DNA from: Corynebacterium sp. ACRPO
GTDB lineage: Bacteria; Actinomycetota; Actinomycetes; Mycobacteriales; Mycobacteriaceae
Assembly: GCF_022347205.1 (NCBI RefSeq)
Contig: NZ_JAKRNE010000004.1
Location: forward strand, 62,001 to 126,000
Length of the DNA stretch: 64,000 nt
Reading direction: 5' to 3'
Part shown: positions 43,101 through 51,196 of the stretch, piece by piece
How the letters are laid out: each line of letters opens with the position of its first letter
How positions within the stretch are numbered: the stretch's first letter is position 1
Notes under the pieces: model-generated
Databases searched by the model: none
Told to the model about the DNA's origin: nothing
What the model saw: only the letters and a program-made list of their open reading frames with translations
Made by a program: the position numbers and the translations under genes

Positions 43101-44055
43101 CGATGACACCATGATCGGCGGCTACGAGCTCGGTGGCGGCTGGATGCGCACCGGCGAGACCAAGGTGGGCAAGCGCTCCTTCGTGGGCAACTCCGGCATC
43201 ACCGCGCCCGGCCGCAAGCTGTCCAAGAACTCGCTGGTTGCCGTGCTTTCTTCTACCCCGAAGAAGACAAAGGCCGGCGCCAACTGGTGGGGTGCACCGC
43301 CAGAACGCATGCGCCGCGTGACCGTAGAGGTGGACTCCCCCGCCAACTCGGGTGAGGCGCTGACCTATAACCCGGGCTTTGCTGTCAAGGCTGCCCGCGG
43401 CGTGGTGGAAACCATGCGCCTTTTGGCACCGATGTTTTCTGCCATGCTGCTCGCGGCAACCCTCAGCGTCTATGACTCGCTTCTCGACGCCCTCGGCTTC
43501 CCCCTCACCTGGCTCCTTTCCGGCCTCGTGCTCATGGGCATGGGTGCGGTGGCCATGGCCGTCACCGTCGCGGTGAAGTGGATCTGCGTGGGCAGGCACC
43601 GCGCCGCCGACCACCCGCTGTGGTCCGCTTTTGTCTGGCTCAATGAGCTGCAGGATACCTTCGTGGAGGTCGTCGCTGCGCCGTGGTTCTTCCAGCACAC
43701 CTACGGCTCCGGCGAGATCAACCTGGGGCTGCGCGCCCTCGGCGTGGAAATCGGCCGTGGTGCGTGGATCGATTCCTACTGGTTCCCGGAAACGGACCTC
43801 ATCCGCATCGGTGAGGCCGCCACCGTGGGCCCTGGCACTGTGGTGCAAACCCACCTTTTCCAGGACCGCGTGATGAGCCTGGATACCGTCACCGTCGAGG
43901 CCGGATCTACGCTGGCCTCCCATTCGGTGGCGCTGCCGGCCTCGCTCATCGGCAAGGCTTCTACCGTAGGCCCCGGCTCACTGGTGATGCGCGGCGACCG
44001 CGTTCCCACCAACGCCGTATGGCAGGGCAACCCCATCGAGCCGTGGAAGCGATAG
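40132..44055 (+). CDS. Pls/PosA-type single-module NRPS, predicted poly-amino-acid synthetase
   Basis: A 1307-residue membrane enzyme with the build of epsilon-poly-L-lysine synthetase (Pls, about 1319 residues). It has an adenylation domain (about 20-505, with FTSGSTGKPKG, YGPTEA and GKVDKKAL), a carrier domain with LGGTSLAAATL near 546, and then three membrane-helix pairs (about 613-667, 845-908, 1094-1150) alternating with three left-handed helix, acyltransferase-like domains. There is no condensation domain of the usual kind and no thioesterase, as in Pls. My hand reading of the specificity residues is D-A-E-T-I-G-T-V-V-K, close to lysine-activating domains such as D-A-E-S-I-G-S-V-C-K of bacitracin synthetase. 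The product and its location are not known. It follows a MarR gene without a gap. Confidence 0.9.
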   Translation: MASPESLVPQQYLLGSAAPRPRTLWDIITTTAEMHPDAAALDDGEIITYSELIYEVELWATELHANGVRRGDRIGIRMTSGKRELYLAILATLAAGAAYVPVDADDPDERAEMVFGEADIDGVFTDEGFRFLRDSARPDAPDRSAEEPAENPNAPRPEDTAWIIFTSGSTGKPKGVAVNHRSAAAFVDAEASLFLVNHPHGPLGPEDRVLAGLSVAFDASCEEMWLAWGHGGCLVPAPRSLVRSGMDLGPWLIRRDITVVSTVPTLAGLWPAEALDNIRLLIVGGEACSQELVDRLATEDREMWNTYGPTEATVVACAQQMLPGRPVSIGLPLNGWDLVVVDKQGIPVEMGGVGELVIGGVGLASYLDPAKDAEKYAPLESMGWQRAYRTGDHVRLEEDGLYFVGRVDDQVKIGGRRIELGEVEANVAALDNVYNSAVAVQKTPGGESVLVGYVSLEDEAKGFDHEAAHARLAETMPAALVPRICVMEELPVRTSGKVDKKALPWPLPGVGVESTTLTETEKWLAELWVETLGVSVEDENADFFSLGGTSLAAATLVGHIRERYPTVAVRDLYDHPRLGSLAELIAGAEPRPAAADVPMREVTKVGFGTRLAQTLIQIPIMTLAASSWLAWLMLGSTVAASLGFEWAAAYPWWLVIAMLIVFVTPVGRIPLGGYGARLITAGIKPGDYPRGGSTHLRIWAAERWANASGASSLAGATRVNNYARALGVKVKRGVDLHSLPPVTGLLTLGKHAAIEPEVDLSGYWLDGDILHVGAIDVKEGARVGARSTLLPGTVVGKDAHVEAGSTVTGRKKIKDGQRWSGSPAKKVGRSKHRFPSHTPKRRPWWVAIYDATSVLLAIQPVVALAVGAAIVLALVHSTGGDSFVGAIFFAPVGALAAFGTYMLQTWLGVRILSLGISPGVAPVRSVKGWRLWAIERLMDEARTKLFPLYASQLTPAWLRSLGAEIGANVEISTAVMIPKLTEVKEGAFLADDTMIGGYELGGGWMRTGETKVGKRSFVGNSGITAPGRKLSKNSLVAVLSSTPKKTKAGANWWGAPPERMRRVTVEVDSPANSGEALTYNPGFAVKAARGVVETMRLLAPMFSAMLLAATLSVYDSLLDALGFPLTWLLSGLVLMGMGAVAMAVTVAVKWICVGRHRAADHPLWSAFVWLNELQDTFVEVVAAPWFFQHTYGSGEINLGLRALGVEIGRGAWIDSYWFPETDLIRIGEAATVGPGTVVQTHLFQDRVMSLDTVTVEAGSTLASHSVALPASLIGKASTVGPGSLVMRGDRVPTNAVWQGNPIEPWKR

Positions 44056-44077
44056 GCCACCGGCAATAACCTTCGCC

Positions 44078-45724
44078 CTACCGCGCGAAGTCCTGATACT
44101 TAATCATTTCGCCGGACTTAAAGTCCCAGGCCTCCACCCGGACGCGGTCAGCAAAGACCTTGACCCGCAGTCCGGTGGAGGCCTCTTCTTTTTCCTTGAC
44201 GATTGTCTCGTCATTATCGCCATCCGGCAGGTACTCATTGAGGATGGCACCGGTATTGACTACCGGGAAGCCGGTGCGGCCGGCCTCGCCGGTGCCGTCG
44301 TAACGGCGGGTTCCCCACCAGTTATTTTGGTGCAGCGAGGAGTGGCTGTGGCTGCTAAACCACACGATATTGTTGTACTTATTGACCACATTGGAAAGCG
44401 CCTCAAGGTCTTCGAAATCATTCTGGTACCACGCCGAATGGGACATCGATACCGTCTGCGGCAGCAGCGGATGGCTAAAGACCAGCGCCGGAGTGCCCTT
44501 AGCATCCCAATACGCTAGGCGCTCATCTAGCCAATCGAGCTGCTCCTTGCTAAGGCGCTGGAACGGCTCCTTGCCGTGGCGCAGAATATCGGAATAAAAC
44601 TCGGTATTTACCGAAATGAGCGGCACCCCATCAACTACCTCTTCCTTCCACGGCTTATCCTGGCCGGAGTACTTCAGGAAGCGATCCAAGTAGGTCTTAG
44701 AGCCTTCCTTGCCATACATTTCGTGGTTGCCGATGGTCCACAATTCCTTTCCCGAATCGTGCGGCACTTCGCTGTGCGCGGCCAAGAAATCATCCCACTG
44801 CTGCTGCGAGCCATCGTCCACGAGGTCGCCGTTGAGCACCAGCGCCCCGGCCTTATCCTCCATGCCGTTCAACTGGCGGACCGCGTCTTTGTAGTCTTGA
44901 GGGTCGCCCTGGACGTCGGAAAGCACGTCCACGGTAGCTTGCGGCGAACCTCGCAGCTCACCGAGCGGCTTGACGACGCCCACGTTGTCCACCGCCCACC
45001 ACCAGTCATCATTGCCGTTGTTGTAGCTGAAGCTAACCTGCATATTCTTCGCGCCGGCCGGCACGTCCACGCCGATGGACTCGTGCTTGGAGAATACGTC
45101 CTTATCAAATAGGGCGATTTCCTGGGCTTCTCCACCATCGAAGGAGACCGTCACCGTGGCATTCTGCCCGTCCTTGCCTTGGCGGTAATGGTGGTCGAAT
45201 TCCACATTCACTCGCTCCTGCCCCGCCACCGGGATGGCCGGGCTCTTCAGCCCGGCGGTCATGGAATCGCCTTCGGCCAGTCGCTGCTGCTTATTGTCGA
45301 TGATGGCGAAGGTGTCATGCGCCTGGGTGAAATAGTGGCGCATATCGGTGCCAGATGCCCAGGTCCAGTGGCGCATATCGCCAAAGGTCCAGCCCTTCCA
45401 GCGGGCCTCGCCCGAGTCCACGCCGTGCACGTCAGTGCTCCACCCCTGCGGCGCGCGGTGGGTAAACCACGCTGGGGTATCCACCTCATCGAAGCTTTCC
45501 TGCCACAGCACCCGCGACTCAGCGGCTTCCTCCGGCTGCGCATCGTCCCCCGCGGAGGAACCCTCGGACGAGCCCTGAGAAGACCCCCAGGAAGAGCCCA
45601 ACGATGACCCCAAAGAAGAACCAAAGGAGGAACCCGGAAGTGAGGACTGGGCCGCCGCAACGGGCGCGCCCACCATTCCGGTAAGCGCCAGGACAGAAGA
45701 GAAAGCACAGAGTTTATTTTTCAT
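44078..45724 (-). CDS. Secreted metallophosphoesterase with Ser/Gly repeat linker
   Basis: A 548-residue secreted protein. The signal peptide ends near residue 25 (PVAAA-QSS), and seven GSSx tetrapeptides (31-58) and an acidic stretch follow. A beta-sandwich-like domain spans about 75-260, with DDWWWAVDNVGVV at its end. The phosphoesterase domain has DVQGD (a degenerate D-x-H), NGDLVDD, IGNHEMYG, FSHPLLP and SSHSHSSLH. This five-motif order matches calcineurin-like phosphatases; the first motif has Q where the family usually has H, which may weaken one metal site. Substrate is unknown. It converges with the Pls gene after 22 bases. Confidence 0.88.
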   Translation of the reverse strand: MKNKLCAFSSVLALTGMVGAPVAAAQSSLPGSSFGSSLGSSLGSSWGSSQGSSEGSSAGDDAQPEEAAESRVLWQESFDEVDTPAWFTHRAPQGWSTDVHGVDSGEARWKGWTFGDMRHWTWASGTDMRHYFTQAHDTFAIIDNKQQRLAEGDSMTAGLKSPAIPVAGQERVNVEFDHHYRQGKDGQNATVTVSFDGGEAQEIALFDKDVFSKHESIGVDVPAGAKNMQVSFSYNNGNDDWWWAVDNVGVVKPLGELRGSPQATVDVLSDVQGDPQDYKDAVRQLNGMEDKAGALVLNGDLVDDGSQQQWDDFLAAHSEVPHDSGKELWTIGNHEMYGKEGSKTYLDRFLKYSGQDKPWKEEVVDGVPLISVNTEFYSDILRHGKEPFQRLSKEQLDWLDERLAYWDAKGTPALVFSHPLLPQTVSMSHSAWYQNDFEDLEALSNVVNKYNNIVWFSSHSHSSLHQNNWWGTRRYDGTGEAGRTGFPVVNTGAILNEYLPDGDNDETIVKEKEEASTGLRVKVFADRVRVEAWDFKSGEMIKYQDFAR

Positions 45725-45772
45725 AATTCAATTTCTATACGGCCTGGGCAACGAGGCGGTTACATATACGTA

Positions 45773-45807
45773 AACTCTTGGCAAGCACTGTATGCCTGCC
45801 AAGAGTT
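45773..45807 (-). terminator. Terminator hairpin between hydrolase and metallophosphoesterase
   Basis: An 11-base perfect stem AACTCTTGGCA (45773-45783) pairs with 45797-45807, and a further GCA/TGC pair set continues inward. Read on the minus strand it follows the alpha/beta hydrolase gene. The U-tract is weak (TTTACG), so it may also serve as an mRNA-stabilising structure. Confidence 0.6.
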
Positions 45808-45829
45808 CTCGCTTTGAGGTCCACGTATT

Positions 45830-46978
45830 TTAGGCGTGGCGGTCGAGCCAGTCCACGACGGTATCGAGGGCCTGATCGGCAGCCGGCTCATTGAAGACCT
45901 CATGCTTCTGGCCCTCCCAGGTCACATACTCCACGTCTTCGGAAGAGATGGAGTTGTACCAATCCTGGGAGAAATACGGCGGCACGATACCGTCCTTGGT
46001 ACCGTGCATGATGAGCGTCGGTGCGGTGAAGAGATCCGCATTGACGGCGTCATAGTTCGCGATTGCTGCCAACTGCAGGGCGGTACCGGCGCTGGTCTTC
46101 TGCGCGATGAGCGGGCTCGAGGCATACTCGTCCTTGACCGCCTGGCTGGTGGAGACGCCATCCGTAAACGGGTTGGAAAGCTTGATGTCCTTGCTCCACT
46201 CTGGCGACTGGGCACCGATTTCAGTGCGGTGCGGAATCAGGTTCTGTGCATAGTGCGCATTAAAGCTGGTGAGTTGGGCCAGCGGCAAGCGCTCAAAGAT
46301 GATCGGATCCAGCTTCTTCTGGGCCTCAGAAATATCCTCCGGAGTGATATTCTTTCCGGCCACATTTTTGCCCGAAAGGTTCAGTGGCGCACCGCCACCG
46401 TTGGTGATGATGCCATCCACCTTGCCCGGCTCGCGGATGCCATAGGCCTCCACGGTCAGCGAGCCCATCGAATGGCCCAGCAAGAAGGTCTTTACTCCCT
46501 GGTTTTCCTCCTTGGCCATGTCCACCACATGGTCAAAGTCATCCAGGATGTACTGGAAGTTATCGATGTGCCCCAGTGGCACGCTGCCGCCAGCGGACTT
46601 GCCGTGGCCGCGGTGGTCTACACGGTAGACGTTGTAGCCCGCATCCAGCAGGCGCTTGGCGACGTAATCGTATCGCCCCGAGTGCTCAGAAACCCCGTGC
46701 GCAAGAACCACCGCACCGCGTGGGTTGGCCACCTTCTGCTTGCGGTAGTAGATCTTGACGCCCTCGCCGTGAGCGCTGTAGAAGTAGCCGTCCTCATCGG
46801 ATACCTGCTTTTCCGAGACAGTTGGGCGCCCCAATACGTCTGGTTTCTGGTCTGCCGCGGGCGCAGGCGCCGGGGCTTCCTGGGCGATTGCCCCTGCCGT
46901 GAGCGTGCCAGATACCGCAACTGGTGCCGCCAGTACTGCTGCCGCCGTCAGGCAGGCGGTTACGTGCTTCTTCATCAT
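45830..46978 (-). CDS. Secreted alpha/beta hydrolase, monoacylglycerol lipase-like
   Basis: A 382-residue exported serine hydrolase. MMKKHVTACL is followed by a hydrophobic signal core and the cleavage region TAGAIAQEA. The lid-containing fold starts at GAVVLAHGVSEHSGRYD, a motif of monoacylglycerol lipases/lysophospholipases. The nucleophile is S170 in LLGHSMGSL, the Asp is in MHGTKDGIVP, and the His is in GQKHEVFNEP. GAGGAG lies 6 bases before the chosen ATG. Its likely substrates are host or cell-surface lipids. It is transcribed from a promoter region that holds a palindromic operator candidate. Confidence 0.9.
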   Translation of the reverse strand: MMKKHVTACLTAAAVLAAPVAVSGTLTAGAIAQEAPAPAPAADQKPDVLGRPTVSEKQVSDEDGYFYSAHGEGVKIYYRKQKVANPRGAVVLAHGVSEHSGRYDYVAKRLLDAGYNVYRVDHRGHGKSAGGSVPLGHIDNFQYILDDFDHVVDMAKEENQGVKTFLLGHSMGSLTVEAYGIREPGKVDGIITNGGGAPLNLSGKNVAGKNITPEDISEAQKKLDPIIFERLPLAQLTSFNAHYAQNLIPHRTEIGAQSPEWSKDIKLSNPFTDGVSTSQAVKDEYASSPLIAQKTSAGTALQLAAIANYDAVNADLFTAPTLIMHGTKDGIVPPYFSQDWYNSISSEDVEYVTWEGQKHEVFNEPAADQALDTVVDWLDRHA

Positions 46979-47084
46979 CACTGTCTCCTCATGGTGCTGT
47001 AGATCATATCCTTGTGCTAGATGAGATTGAGATAACAGTGATGCTAAATATTCTAAGACGGAGACCACAAATAGTTTTCGACAA

Positions 47085-47106
47085 TGTTACCTACGGTTCC
47101 GTAACA
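47085..47106. promoter_or_regulatory. Palindrome upstream of the secreted hydrolase gene
   Basis: TGTTAC (47085-47090) and GTAACA (47101-47106) are perfect complements 10 bases apart, and the central TACGGTTCCGTA (47092-47103) is itself a palindrome. It lies about 107-128 bases before the hydrolase ATG. A minus-strand TAGAAT further downstream could be the -10 box. The double palindrome suggests a TetR- or MarR-type operator; the regulator is unknown. Confidence 0.4.
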
Positions 47107-47190
47107 TAACCGCCCGGAAATAACCCTTTAAAATCCACAATTTCCCGCGAAACTATTCCTCCCCATTTACCCCCTTTTGGTACCCCTAAA

Positions 47191-47228
47191 ACAAAAAGCG
47201 GGAAACCCGGAATTACCGAGTTTCCCGC
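47191..47228 (-). terminator. Terminator of ppk2
   Basis: The stem GCGGGAAAC (47198-47206) pairs with GTTTCCCGC (47220-47228), with an inner CGG/CCG, and is followed on the minus strand by TTTTTGTTTT. It lies 26 bases after the ppk2 stop. Confidence 0.9.
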
Positions 47229-47254
47229 CCATTGTGCGGCTAATTTAGCTCAAC

Positions 47255-48154
47255 CTAGTCACCAATCTGGTCGCGACCACGCTTGACGATGTTCTCATCG
47301 ACCTCGCCCACCAGCTCGTGGTCCTTGTTCGTGTACTCGAACTTGGATAGCACATAGCGCATGGCGTTAATACGGGCGCGCTTTTTGTCGTTGGACTTAA
47401 TGGTGATCCACGGCGACTCTTCCGTATCCGTGTAGCGGAACTGCTCTTCCTTCGCGCGGGTGTAGTCATCCCACTTATCCAGCGAAGCCAGGTCCATCGG
47501 GGATAGCTTCCACTGGCGCACCGGGTCGATCTGACGGATAGCGAAGCGAGTGCGCTGCTCCTTACGGGTAACCGAGAACCACAACTTGGTCAGGGAGATA
47601 CCCGAGCCAAGAATCATGTTCTCCAACATCGGAACCTCACGGAGGAACTCCGCGTGCTGGCTTTCGGTACAAAAGCCCATAACGCGCTCCACGCCGGAAC
47701 GGTTGTACCAAGAGCGGTCGAAGAAGACGATCTCGCCACCGGCTGGGAAGTGCTCGATATAACGCTGGAAATACCATGAGGTGGATTCGCGCGGCGAGGG
47801 CTTTTCCAGAGCCACAGTGCGAGCACCACGCGGATTCAGGTGCTCGTTAAAACGCTTAATGGTGCCACCCTTGCCGGCCGCATCTCGACCCTCAAAGAGG
47901 ATGATATGGCGCTGGCCAGTCTCCTTGGTCCAGTTCTGCCACTTCAGCAGCTCAATCTGCAGCGCGCGCTTAACGGACTCGTACTCATCGCGAGTCATAC
48001 GCTCATCGTAGGGGTAATTTTCACGCCAAGTCTGAACCGGGGAACCATCCGGCATGATTAGCGAAGGATCATCCTCATCGGTTCCATCGACGACGTAGCC
48101 GTCAGTTTTAGCCAGGTCGATCTCGGGAAGGTCGTCGTCTTTAATATCAGCCAT
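47255..48154 (-). CDS. ppk2: Polyphosphate kinase 2
   Basis: PPK2 interconverts polyphosphate and nucleoside diphosphates/triphosphates. In C. glutamicum PPK2 proteins favour making polyphosphate. The 299 residues are of one-domain type with Walker A G89-R-D-A-A-G-K95-G-G, Walker B GEIVFFDRSWYNRSGVER, and the lid with KQRTRFAIRQIDPVRQWKLS nearby. The N-terminal 60 residues are acidic. It is downstream of the porin genes and groEL in the same order as in C. glutamicum. It is a single transcription unit with its own terminator. Confidence 0.95.
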   Translation of the reverse strand: MADIKDDDLPEIDLAKTDGYVVDGTDEDDPSLIMPDGSPVQTWRENYPYDERMTRDEYESVKRALQIELLKWQNWTKETGQRHIILFEGRDAAGKGGTIKRFNEHLNPRGARTVALEKPSPRESTSWYFQRYIEHFPAGGEIVFFDRSWYNRSGVERVMGFCTESQHAEFLREVPMLENMILGSGISLTKLWFSVTRKEQRTRFAIRQIDPVRQWKLSPMDLASLDKWDDYTRAKEEQFRYTDTEESPWITIKSNDKKRARINAMRYVLSKFEYTNKDHELVGEVDENIVKRGRDQIGD

Positions 48155-48228
48155 GCATTTAGTGTAACCCGAATGTAGACATCAAGCGCGCCAAATTTTC
48201 GCAGTTACCCCTGCCCCCCAGATGACCA

Positions 48229-48266
48229 ACAAAACAAAAAGAAGGCCTACCGAAACGGTAGGCCTT
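48229..48266 (-). terminator. Terminator of the porH-porA operon
   Basis: An 11-base perfect stem AAGGCCTACCG (48242-48252) pairs with CGGTAGGCCTT (48256-48266) around a 3-base loop, followed on the minus strand by CTTTTTGTTTTG. It also has TTTTT on the plus side, so it could stop transcription in both directions. Confidence 0.92.
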
Positions 48267-48308
48267 TTTGCTTCAGCGAGCGTTAAAGCTCAGAACTGAG
48301 GGATGTTC

Positions 48309-48443
48309 TTATACGAACATGCCGATCAGGTCGGATGCGCCGTCAGCAATGTTGACCAGCGGCTCAACGATGCCATACAGGGCGTTGAACAGGCCACCAA
48401 AGATGTCGAATGCGAAGTTCAGAGTGGAAGAAAGGTTCTCCAT
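48309..48443 (-). CDS. porA: PorA-type mycomembrane channel-forming mini-protein
   Basis: A 44-residue protein, MENLSSTLNFAFDIFGGLFN and onward to IGMFV, too short for standard gene finders. The size, the MEN start, the amphipathic helix and the location (porH upstream, ppk2 downstream, groEL beyond) match PorA of C. glutamicum. With PorH it forms a hetero-oligomeric cation-selective channel in the outer mycolate membrane. Such porins lack a signal peptide and are O-mycoloylated on serine; candidate serines are S5 and S6. GAGGAG lies 8 bases before the ATG, and the gene follows porH after 36 bases. Confidence 0.88.
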   Translation of the reverse strand: MENLSSTLNFAFDIFGGLFNALYGIVEPLVNIADGASDLIGMFV

Positions 48444-48479
48444 TTTAGTATCTCCTCAGATAGTTAGCGTGTGTTTTGA

Positions 48480-48653
48480 TTACTTGGAGCTCAGAGCCGG
48501 CAGAACTTCACCGGTGAACTCGAATGCGCCCTTAGCAGCCTCAAAAGCGTTAGAGAAGCCGGTCCATGCAGTGATGCCATCAACGATGGTCTTCCAGCCA
48601 GTCCAAGTGGTTACGAAGTTGTCCAGGTGAGTCTGAATGAGGGAGAGATCCAT
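48480..48653 (-). CDS. porH: PorH-type mycomembrane channel-forming mini-protein
   Basis: A 57-residue protein starting MDLSLIQTHLDNFVTTWTGW, the same length and MDLSL start as C. glutamicum PorH. A predicted amphipathic helix covers most of the chain, and there is no signal peptide, as is usual for these porins. AGGAG precedes the ATG. Together with PorA it is needed for the main channel in the mycolate envelope. It is the first gene of the operon and has a leader of about 80-110 bases from the likely promoter. Confidence 0.88.
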   Translation of the reverse strand: MDLSLIQTHLDNFVTTWTGWKTIVDGITAWTGFSNAFEAAKGAFEFTGEVLPALSSK

Positions 48654-48737
48654 GTTTGAACTCCTAAAATAGATCCGAAGCTATTTGCCGCGGAGGGGTT
48701 TGCAGTTTGCAGACACCCTCAGTGGGCGTCACAAGAG

Positions 48738-48767
48738 ATATTTTCGCACAAGTTTGAACGAAATCAA
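48738..48767 (-). promoter_or_regulatory. Candidate porH-porA promoter
   Basis: On the minus strand TTGATT (48762-48767) and AAAATAT (48738-48744) are 17 bases apart, and a further TTGACT overlaps the -35 area. The -10 match is weak. The resulting leader would be about 80-85 bases long. Confidence 0.35.
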
Positions 48768-48860
48768 GTCAAATTTACATAGATACCCCAACACACAGGC
48801 GACTTGATAAGGATAAGTTTATGGCTTATAGCAATCATTAAAGATTTTTTACCTTAAATG

Positions 48861-48887
48861 AAAGGCCGCTGAACTGGGCCTTTATGT
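48861..48887. terminator. Terminator-like hairpin in the porH-groEL gap
   Basis: AAAGGCC (48861-48867) pairs with GGCCTTT (48877-48883) and is followed by ATGT on the plus side and CATTTAAGG on the minus side. It lies away from any gene end, so it may mark the 3' end of an unannotated transcript. Confidence 0.4.
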
Positions 48888-49317
48888 CACGTTTTAAATA
48901 ACTAGGCTAAATAGGACTTAACACTGTAACGCTTTCCAGTGTAACGAACGATAGGTAGGCGCAAAACCCACTCTCTGAGAGCGAAAAACTTTTTTAATTT
49001 CCGCCGCTTCAGTTACCCCTATACGGGGTCAATGGGGCTCATGGTTCGCGTGTTAAAATTTGTGGCGGTGATTGGCGCACCACTTTCCGCGGTGGATTGC
49101 CCGACTTTTCTTTGCACTAAGGCCCAAATGGAAACCGCCTATGAGAAGCGATTTCGGAAAATCTTTCCATGAAGAAGCCGTGCTGCCATATCGCATTGGT
49201 GAAGCAAAGTGCTGCAGACACGCCAAAGCGCCCCGCTTCATGCGCTCAACAGCACAGAAACGGGGCGCTCAGAAGGGCTAGAGGGCCCTAAAATGTGCCC
49301 TAATACCTCTCCGGAAC

Positions 49318-51057
<1,740 letters not shown>

Positions 51058-51081
51058 TCAACCACAACGATGTAGATTTAT

Positions 51082-51108
51082 CTGGCACTCATACTGTGCG
51101 AGTGCTAA
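51082..51108 (-). promoter_or_regulatory. CIRCE operator (HrcA binding site) of groEL
   Basis: On the minus strand TTAGCACTC-N9-GAGTGCCAG (51082-51108) differs from the CIRCE consensus only in the last three bases. A second half-site CTGGCACTC lies at 51117-51125. It is about 120 bases upstream of the start codon. Confidence 0.88.
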
Positions 51109-51196
51109 CGACCATTCTGGCACTCTCCTACCGTGACTGCAAGAAAAAATGACGCCCCCGCGAAGGGACGCCATTATATAAGGAATGGATCAGGAA

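Larger units (their letters stand above)
48654..49317. other. 664-base gap between porH and groEL without a supported gene
   Basis: The region is AT-richer than its surroundings. It holds the porH promoter, a hairpin at 48861-48887, and an inverted repeat ACACTG (48921-48926)/CAGTGT (48937-48942) with direct repeats of TGTAACG (48925-48931 and 48940-48946). Small overlapping frames exist at 49053-49241 (minus) and 49072-49281 (plus), but neither has a ribosome binding site or a recognisable product. A regulatory region or small RNA is possible. Confidence 0.6.

Noticed and set aside
42751..43923. Open frame of 390 codons antisense to the Pls-type gene
   Set aside because: It is rich in His, Gly and Arg, as expected of reverse reading of GC-rich coding DNA, and the sense protein is intact.
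45836..47002. Open frame of 388 codons antisense to the secreted hydrolase
   Set aside because: The sense strand encodes a complete signal peptide and catalytic triad.
49053..49281. Overlapping small frames of 62 (minus) and 69 (plus) codons downstream of groEL
   Set aside because: Neither has a ribosome binding site or a known relative. A hypothetical gene has been annotated at this place in some corynebacteria, but the sequence here does not support one.
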